This document shows positions 6,450-10,958 of a DNA stretch of 10,958 nucleotides, piece by piece. Position numbers and translations under genes: made by a program. The notes under the pieces were generated by a model. The model was not told the DNA's origin and did no database searches. It worked only from the letters and a program-made list of their open reading frames with translations. Positions within the stretch are counted from its first letter, which is position 1. Each line of letters starts with the position of its first letter. The stretch covers positions 1 to 10,958 of the forward strand of contig JAHEME010000052.1 in NCBI GenBank assembly GCA_024643825.1, given 5' to 3'. The DNA comes from Chloroflexota bacterium. Lineage in GTDB: Bacteria > Chloroflexota > Anaerolineae > Aggregatilineales > UBA3940.

Positions 6450-7199
6450 CTATTTGAGACGAATTCGCCTCACCACTACGACCACAGCAACCAGTGCCAG
6501 AGCCAGCAGCCCAATACCTGCCAGCCCCGCCCCCCCGGAGAAACCGGTCGTGGGCAGTGTAGCCACAGGTGATGGGCCAATCGGCCCACCTACACCACCC
6601 GTCGTCGGCGTGATTTCCCCGCCGCCGCCAGAGCCGGAGATGCGAGTCGGGGTGGGGCCACCCAGCGGTGTCACCTCAATGATGCCGGAGGTCGTGACCA
6701 CGGTTGGCGTTTGGGCAGCGGTCAGCGGGGTTGGCGATACCTCGCCCTCTGCTGGTGTGACCTCTGCCACTTCAGTGCCCGTTCCAGGCTCCCCGGTTCC
6801 TTCCTGGGGCGCTTCGCCTGTACTTTCTTCAGTGACGACCACAGGAGCTTCGGTAGTCGCTGTCGGGGATGGTTCTCCAGCCCCTGGCTCCTGAGTTGCC
6901 TCCGTCTCAACGATATCAGGCACAGAGGTCGGAGCGGTATCCGTCATGACCTGCGATGTCTGTGTCGCGGCGGCCAGGGTCATATTTGCTGCATTGGTGA
7001 GTTCGATGTCGGAGACCTGCGTTCCCTGGCGTGGCTGGATCACCACCGCCCAGATCACGACGGCGCAGATACCCAGCACGAAGACCGCTGCCAGAGCAAT
7101 CGCACCGATCAGAAACGACCGGTTCTGCGATTCTTCGGCTTCTGGCGCTTCATCTTCTTCTTCATCGTCGAAACTAAAGTACAGATTGTCGTCATCCAT
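6450..7199 (-). CDS. Pro/Thr-rich surface protein with LPTTG sorting signal
   Basis: The 249-residue product has a strongly acidic N-terminal tail (residues 2-23, with DDEEEDE), then a transmembrane helix (about 29-53). A low-complexity extracytoplasmic stretch rich in T, P, E and G follows (about 60-214). The C-terminus is a textbook cell-wall sorting signal: LPTTG (215-219), a hydrophobic helix (about 224-243) and the basic tail RRIRLK. Known sortases cut such signals and attach the protein to the wall or to a partner. No sortase is seen in the window. The N-terminal helix is not a clear cleavable signal peptide, so the protein may be membrane-anchored at both ends before sorting. AAGGGGA lies about 6 bases before the ATG, and the gene follows its upstream neighbour by 38 bases. 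The stop codon sits in a small hairpin (6445-6461). No catalytic domain is visible. Confidence 0.82.
   Translation of the reverse strand: MDDDNLYFSFDDEEEDEAPEAEESQNRSFLIGAIALAAVFVLGICAVVIWAVVIQPRQGTQVSDIELTNAANMTLAAATQTSQVMTDTAPTSVPDIVETEATQEPGAGEPSPTATTEAPVVVTEESTGEAPQEGTGEPGTGTEVAEVTPAEGEVSPTPLTAAQTPTVVTTSGIIEVTPLGGPTPTRISGSGGGGEITPTTGGVGGPIGPSPVATLPTTGFSGGAGLAGIGLLALALVAVVVVVRRIRLK
6543..6557 (-). other. LPTTG sorting motif
   Basis: These five codons encode LPTTG, followed by FSGG, a hydrophobic helix and RRIRLK at the very C-terminus. The order and spacing match sortase substrates. Confidence 0.75.
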
Positions 7200-7237
7200 A
7201 ATGTTCCCCTTGTACTGTGCGCTGTGCCGCTTCCAGA

Positions 7238-8338
7238 TTAGCCAAGTTGTTGTAAATTAGCAAAAGGCACGAAAATTGATCTACCAGTACCTACTTCAAC
7301 CAGTGCCCCCGGCAGCCACAATCCACTGGAAACCTGCTGCGGCTCGGAGGCAATCTCCGTGACTGTGCCGATCTCACCCAGTAACGGGTTTTGCAGAATT
7401 CGTACGCGCTGCCCTGGCTGTAAGGTGAGCTGTTCTGTGCGTTCCAAACTTCGATCATCCTGCTTCGCAGGAGCCACAGATACAGGTATGATAATCTCAG
7501 GTCGCATCTTGCGCGAATCGCCCGGTTGACCCATCGCCATCGAAAGCTCACGCCCGTTGTGAGTATTCAGGATGGAAAGGATACGGTCGCTCATCGGAAT
7601 CTGCCCGAAACCCTGTGTTAGCCCTACCGGGAAGGGAGCCTTCTGTATAGCCGGGATCAGGCCGGCATTCATGCTGGAAGCGATCAGACCTTTGACGCGG
7701 ATTTCAATCGCCTCTTCCAGAAACGGTTCCGTCAGCGGCGACGCAATGGCTACGATAGCCCCGCGATGGTCAATAGTGAATCGGCCTGGGTCAGTGGTAT
7801 ACGAGGGAGATGTATCCAGCAGCTTGAGCGTACCCCAGGCTAAGCCTCCGTAGCCCCATGCCACCTCGATCACCGCCGCATGGACTTCAATTGTGATCAA
7901 CTGGTCGGGTTCAATGCCAACTACCCGTCCAGGAGCCGAGGCCAGCACTTCCACTCGCTTGTTGTCGCCTTCGAGCAGAATTTGCCCATCTCCGATCCAG
8001 GCGACACGTCCATCGAAGGGAGTCACCACGCGCCGCTTGCGCAGCCCAAAGAACTGAGAGCGTGTCGCCAGCGACTCTCCTTCTGTGATGACATCTCCCG
8101 GTCGCTTCAGGATCGCCGCCATTACTTCCGCAGGCTTGATGCGTAATTCCTCTGCAACGTCTATCAGCCGCCGTGCATCTGGAATTTCAGCGACGGCGAG
8201 GATCTCCATCGCCTTGACCATTTGGCCCATCGCCACCTTGGGCGCTGCGCCGTGTGGCAGCTTCTCAATGCGGCGGAAGGATGTAACGGGCACAATCCGA
8301 GCCTGCGAAAAAGCCAGCGCGGTATCAACATTAATCAT
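7238..8338 (-). CDS. Unrecognised protein with barrel-sandwich-like and KOW-like regions
   Basis: I do not recognise this 366-residue protein as a named family. It has no signal peptide or membrane helix, so it is probably cytoplasmic. Residues about 70-125 (KRPGDVITEGESLA, then VVTPFDGRVAWIGDGQILLEG) have the pattern of a barrel-sandwich hybrid fold as in RnfC-like or biotinyl domains, but no modifiable lysine motif is evident. Residues about 190-265 (GAIVAIASPLTEPFLEEAIEI and on) look like an alpha/beta segment. The C-terminus from 307 (GQRVRILQNPLLGEIGTVTEI, then LPGALVEVGTGRSIFVPFANL) resembles a KOW/SH3-like beta barrel. ATG 8338 overlaps the upstream stop as ATGA, with GGGGAGG 10 bases upstream. 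A GTG at 8374 would add 12 unlikely residues. Translational coupling suggests that it works with the MutL-like ATPase. The domain calls are tentative. Confidence 0.75.
   Translation of the reverse strand: MINVDTALAFSQARIVPVTSFRRIEKLPHGAAPKVAMGQMVKAMEILAVAEIPDARRLIDVAEELRIKPAEVMAAILKRPGDVITEGESLATRSQFFGLRKRRVVTPFDGRVAWIGDGQILLEGDNKRVEVLASAPGRVVGIEPDQLITIEVHAAVIEVAWGYGGLAWGTLKLLDTSPSYTTDPGRFTIDHRGAIVAIASPLTEPFLEEAIEIRVKGLIASSMNAGLIPAIQKAPFPVGLTQGFGQIPMSDRILSILNTHNGRELSMAMGQPGDSRKMRPEIIIPVSVAPAKQDDRSLERTEQLTLQPGQRVRILQNPLLGEIGTVTEIASEPQQVSSGLWLPGALVEVGTGRSIFVPFANLQQLG
8335..8338 (-). other. ATGA stop-start overlap (translational coupling)
   Basis: The TGA stop of the MutL-like gene (8337-8335) overlaps the ATG of the next gene (8338-8336). 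Such junctions usually couple translation and often link partners made in fixed ratio. Confidence 0.8.
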
Positions 8339-10152
8339 GCTGGGGCCGCCTCCCCGGTCATTGTTGTGATCCACTCTTGCAGCATCTGATGTCTGTCACC
8401 CGTGTTGCGAGGGAACCGCCAGGGGCGTCCTCTGGCATCGACGATCAGGCCCATCTCACCTCCCGTGATCGTCATGCGGCCCAACCGTTCGCCAGGCCCC
8501 ATGCTGATTGTGGTTCGGCGCGGCTGAAGGGTCATTTCTGCGCGTACTCCCTTTGCCAGAGGGATCGTCGTGATTGTCCCATAACGCACCTCAAAGGACT
8601 CGGTTTGACCACCTTCCGGCTTCAGGCTTCCGCGCAGCACCACCTCGTCTTTTCGTGCTCGCCCACTGATTGATACCACAGTTCCCAGATCGATGAATGC
8701 GTTTCCATCAAGTGCCTGCACAACGGCGGTCGGATTGATCGCGGCGGCAGCCCCCAGAGAAGGAGCCAGCCCATAAGGATCAAGCAGCAGACGGGTCAGA
8801 CCTACCGGGAGCAGCGCATCCAGCGCAATCAGCGTGCTCCAGCCATCATTGGGAGCTCGGGTGAGAAGCCCTCCACTCAGGAGAATCGTTCCAAACGCAG
8901 GCAAAAGTCCTCGTGTACGCACGCCGCGCCAGGTGTTTCGAGCGCCCAGCACAGCCCGGCGAATAATCTCCCGCGCCATCGCGTATTCGATCTCTAGGTC
9001 CTGTCTTTCCGCAGGCACACTGTGCGGAAAAAGCGTTTTGTTGAGCAGATAATTCTGTATCTGATCGGGATTCTGCAATTCAAACGTCAACCATCGCCCC
9101 AGGGCGTCCATGCGGATTATGTCGAGCACTTCTTTTGCCGAGTGCCCCACACCCAGAGTCGGAAACACATTCAAATAAGGGATTTGATCGATGGATGCAG
9201 CTATCGTAGTGGATGCGCTGCCCAGATCAATTCCCAGAACGTTGTGCTTCTCTAAGGCTCCCAGCACATGGATCATCTTGCTGAAGCCGTGTGCGGTAGG
9301 CTCTATACCATCTAGCGTCCAGCTTCCGATCTCCCCAAATCCGCCGCTATGAATACTCTTCTGCTGGTGGAACAGATACGCTAGTTCCCGCTGGGCGCTA
9401 TCCAGACGCTCTACGTCAAGCTGAGGGCGCACATTTTCCGAGATCTCAATCCGCATCCCGATCTCTTCGCCCAGGGTCTCCTTGACTTCCTCCTGAAGAT
9501 CGCGATTCCCCGCATACAGGAGAACCGGGCGGTACTGATGCGGGATCAGCCGAACTGCCAGCCCGATCAGGTGCATCTGTTTTCGCATTGAATCCACTGC
9601 ACCGCCATCTGTGCCGCCCACCATCATGACCATATCAGGCTCAGTGCGCAGCAGAGCATCAATTTGAGCTTCTGGGGTGCGTGTATCTGCCAAGCTGAAG
9701 GTATCTACAAGTTGGAGGTAGGTGCTTTCAGCGGCACGGCGTCCACTCGCCAGGCTCACGTCAGGTACAAGTCCCACCATGACTCCCTTGATAGGCTTCC
9801 CTGCGCTGGCTGTCGCTACGAAGATACTGACTCCGACAAAAGGCCCTTGCTCCGGGCTGATCAAATGCCCTTTTTCGTCCAGCAGGCGGCGGCCTGTCGC
9901 TAGGGAAATCTCGTTCAGTGCATTGCGCACGCCTTCATGAATATCATTCCAGGGTGGGGTGTCGGTAGTAGGCGCTTCCCCGCGTGAAACAAAGCGGTAT
10001 TGTCCATCGACAATATCCAGCAAAATGGCGCGGGTATGTACATTGCCGATATCTACCGCCAGGATTGAGCCGCCAATCGGGGCTTCTTGCGAGGCTGCCT
10101 CAGGTACGGAGGTTTCGCGTTCTTCGTCGAGGAGATTGTCTAGAAAGGACAT
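8335..10152 (-). CDS. MutL-family actin-fold ATPase (glutamate mutase L-like)
   Basis: This 605-residue protein belongs to the ASKHA (actin/Hsp70/sugar kinase) superfamily and resembles glutamate mutase accessory protein MutL, unrelated to mismatch-repair MutL. It has a low-complexity N-terminus (1-28), a phosphate-1 loop AVDIGNVHTRA (32-42), MMVGGTDGG (176-184), a phosphate-2-like loop GIDLGSASTT (307-316) and an adenosine-type motif LLSGG (424-428). Residues beyond about 480, with LIVDARGRPWRFPRN near the end, form an apparent beta-rich extension past the usual ASKHA core. In clostridia MutL is thought to protect or reactivate B12-dependent glutamate mutase. No mutE or mutS lies here, so the partner is probably different. 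The start is fixed by an in-frame TGA three codons upstream; no good Shine-Dalgarno is seen. It lies 23 bases after the membrane protein gene and is coupled to the 366-residue protein. Confidence 0.85.
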   Translation of the reverse strand: MSFLDNLLDEERETSVPEAASQEAPIGGSILAVDIGNVHTRAILLDIVDGQYRFVSRGEAPTTDTPPWNDIHEGVRNALNEISLATGRRLLDEKGHLISPEQGPFVGVSIFVATASAGKPIKGVMVGLVPDVSLASGRRAAESTYLQLVDTFSLADTRTPEAQIDALLRTEPDMVMMVGGTDGGAVDSMRKQMHLIGLAVRLIPHQYRPVLLYAGNRDLQEEVKETLGEEIGMRIEISENVRPQLDVERLDSAQRELAYLFHQQKSIHSGGFGEIGSWTLDGIEPTAHGFSKMIHVLGALEKHNVLGIDLGSASTTIAASIDQIPYLNVFPTLGVGHSAKEVLDIIRMDALGRWLTFELQNPDQIQNYLLNKTLFPHSVPAERQDLEIEYAMAREIIRRAVLGARNTWRGVRTRGLLPAFGTILLSGGLLTRAPNDGWSTLIALDALLPVGLTRLLLDPYGLAPSLGAAAAINPTAVVQALDGNAFIDLGTVVSISGRARKDEVVLRGSLKPEGGQTESFEVRYGTITTIPLAKGVRAEMTLQPRRTTISMGPGERLGRMTITGGEMGLIVDARGRPWRFPRNTGDRHQMLQEWITTMTGEAAPA

Positions 10153-10175
10153 AATCGTTCAGTCGGTAACCGGAG

Positions 10176-10838
10176 TCAGCGGATGAGAGTTTGGGCCCAA
10201 CCAGATAACGCCACCAGGCGCTCGCCGAAGATCGCGATGCCCGATAGTATCATGCCCCCATAGATTACGCCAAGCGTGATCACTACAAACGTCTGCCCGA
10301 TCTGGGCGGCGAACTGAATGGGAGCGATCCGCTGCACGTCCCCCACGGCGGATCGTCCTCGCAGCCAGAACTGAAAATACAGCAAAGTCGTGACTGTGCC
10401 AATCAATACGATGGTGCTGGGAACCAGCGTGCGCAGTGTGATCGGCGTCGCTCGGATCAGTGGGATGATCGTCCCGGTGATCGCACCGCCAACGGCCACC
10501 GCGATTCCGACTCCGATCATGTACGCGATGGCGATGTTCCCCAGCGATGCGGTGCGAGGGCTGAGTTTCATCACAAGAAAAAGAAACAGTAGCAGCGGCA
10601 CACTGGCAAGCGCAATCGCAGCGGGATTCTTACTGAGCATCGGCGTTACTACACGCGGGATGATCGCCTGATACACGACGACCAGGACGGCATAGCCTGC
10701 GGCGGCTCCGATGAACAGGTGCAGGGCCACTCGATACAGGGGGTTATCGCCAATCAGGTAGCTCAGAAGAGCGATGGTAAAGAAGAAACTCAACGCGCCG
10801 CCAAGCAGGTCGGATTGCGCGGAAGTCAGTGGTGGCAT
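10176..10838 (-). CDS. Six-helix integral membrane protein, family not recognised
   Basis: The 220-residue product is mostly hydrophobic, with about six predicted transmembrane helices near residues 11-29, 37-59, 73-90, 98-127, 137-157 and 175-207. It has no cleavable signal or known catalytic motif. The loops are short, so there is no large soluble domain. AGGAG lies 6 bases before the ATG, within the last codons of the upstream gene, whose stop is 2 bases away. It is therefore in an operon with the upstream membrane protein and, 23 bases downstream, with the MutL-like ATPase. It could anchor a complex formed by the downstream products, which is inference from gene order only. Confidence 0.82.
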   Translation of the reverse strand: MPPLTSAQSDLLGGALSFFFTIALLSYLIGDNPLYRVALHLFIGAAAGYAVLVVVYQAIIPRVVTPMLSKNPAAIALASVPLLLFLFLVMKLSPRTASLGNIAIAYMIGVGIAVAVGGAITGTIIPLIRATPITLRTLVPSTIVLIGTVTTLLYFQFWLRGRSAVGDVQRIAPIQFAAQIGQTFVVITLGVIYGGMILSGIAIFGERLVALSGWAQTLIR

Positions 10839-10840
10839 GC

Positions 10841-10958
10841 TTACTCCTGTGACTGCCGGATTGTGCGGAGGATGTTAAATACGGCCCCGATCAGGATCAT
10901 GATGGCGGCTGCCGCGCCTCCGAGGGCCTGAGCATTCCACTCTGCGGATAGCAGCGAG
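10841..10958 (-). CDS. C-terminal end of a membrane protein (partial)
   Basis: An open frame entering from the right edge ends at TAA (10843-10841). The visible 38 residues end with a hydrophobic helix (ALGGAAAAIMILIGAVFNIL) and the polar tail RTIRQSQE. The frame is in phase from 10957, and the terminal CAGGAG codons double as the ribosome binding site of the next gene. The tight junction and coding character support a real gene. Its family cannot be judged from this fragment. Confidence 0.7.
   Translation of the reverse strand, partial: SLLSAEWNAQALGGAAAAIMILIGAVFNILRTIRQSQE

Noticed and set aside
6445..6461. CGTCTC-N5-GAGACG hairpin at the LPTTG gene stop as a terminator
   Set aside because: The stem is only six pairs, overlaps the stop codon and has no U-run; the stronger hairpin at 6381-6416 explains termination better.
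6397..6894. Plus-strand Pro/Thr-rich frame opposite the LPTTG gene
   Set aside because: Its low-complexity composition follows from the repetitive codons of the real minus-strand gene, which has a full topology and sorting signal.
8335..10152. DNA mismatch-repair MutL
   Set aside because: The protein has actin-fold phosphate loops and no GHKL ATPase motifs; only the name is shared with glutamate mutase MutL.
117..10152. A B12 regulon linking the cobalamin-type regulator to the MutL-like ATPase
   Set aside because: The two genes are about 7 kb apart in different transcription units, with unrelated genes between them and no B12-dependent enzyme or cobalamin riboswitch seen in the window.

Overview
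The window looks like a chromosomal segment of a Chloroflexota bacterium, probably of the Anaerolineae. This is inferred from the gene families seen: a MerR-type regulator with a cobalamin-binding domain, a soluble GAF-GAF histidine kinase, a bactofilin, an actin-fold ATPase of the glutamate mutase L (MutL) family without its mutase, and a Pro/Thr-rich surface protein with a Gram-positive-type LPTTG sorting signal. Nothing in the sequence names a species. The window is densely coded, and I see no tRNA, rRNA, CRISPR array, insertion sequence or phage gene.

Left part (1-4255). A CarH/LitR-like B12-binding regulator (minus strand, 117-1436) is divergent from a GAF-GAF-HisKA-HATPase kinase (plus strand, 1660-3465). 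The kinase is followed after 8 bases by a small two-helix membrane protein with a PH-like cytoplasmic domain (3474-4163). The shared 223-base intergenic region holds a strong sigma70-type promoter for the regulator, with a perfect CTATAC-N6-GTATAG dyad inside its spacer, and a hairpin in the kinase leader. A bidirectional hairpin terminator (4219-4255) separates this pair from the convergent bactofilin gene.

Middle (4276-6352). The bactofilin gene is best started at a GTG with an excellent Shine-Dalgarno sequence and has a TTGACA-N17-TATAGT promoter. Upstream, on the same strand, is a 446-residue protein with an N-terminal STAND/AAA-type NTPase and a C-terminal OmpR-type winged helix.

Right part (6450-10958), all on the minus strand and apparently one transcription unit: the end of a membrane protein, a six-helix membrane protein, the MutL-like actin-fold ATPase, an unrecognised 366-residue protein with a barrel-sandwich-like middle and a KOW-like C-terminus (translationally coupled to the ATPase by an ATGA overlap), and the LPTTG surface protein. 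A hairpin followed by TTTT (6416-6377) ends this unit just before the STAND-like regulator.

The most promising undescribed element is this right-hand unit. An actin-fold ATPase normally linked to B12-dependent glutamate mutase sits here with membrane proteins, an uncharacterised barrel protein and a possible sortase substrate, with a bactofilin nearby. An envelope or membrane-associated role is a hypothesis from context only.
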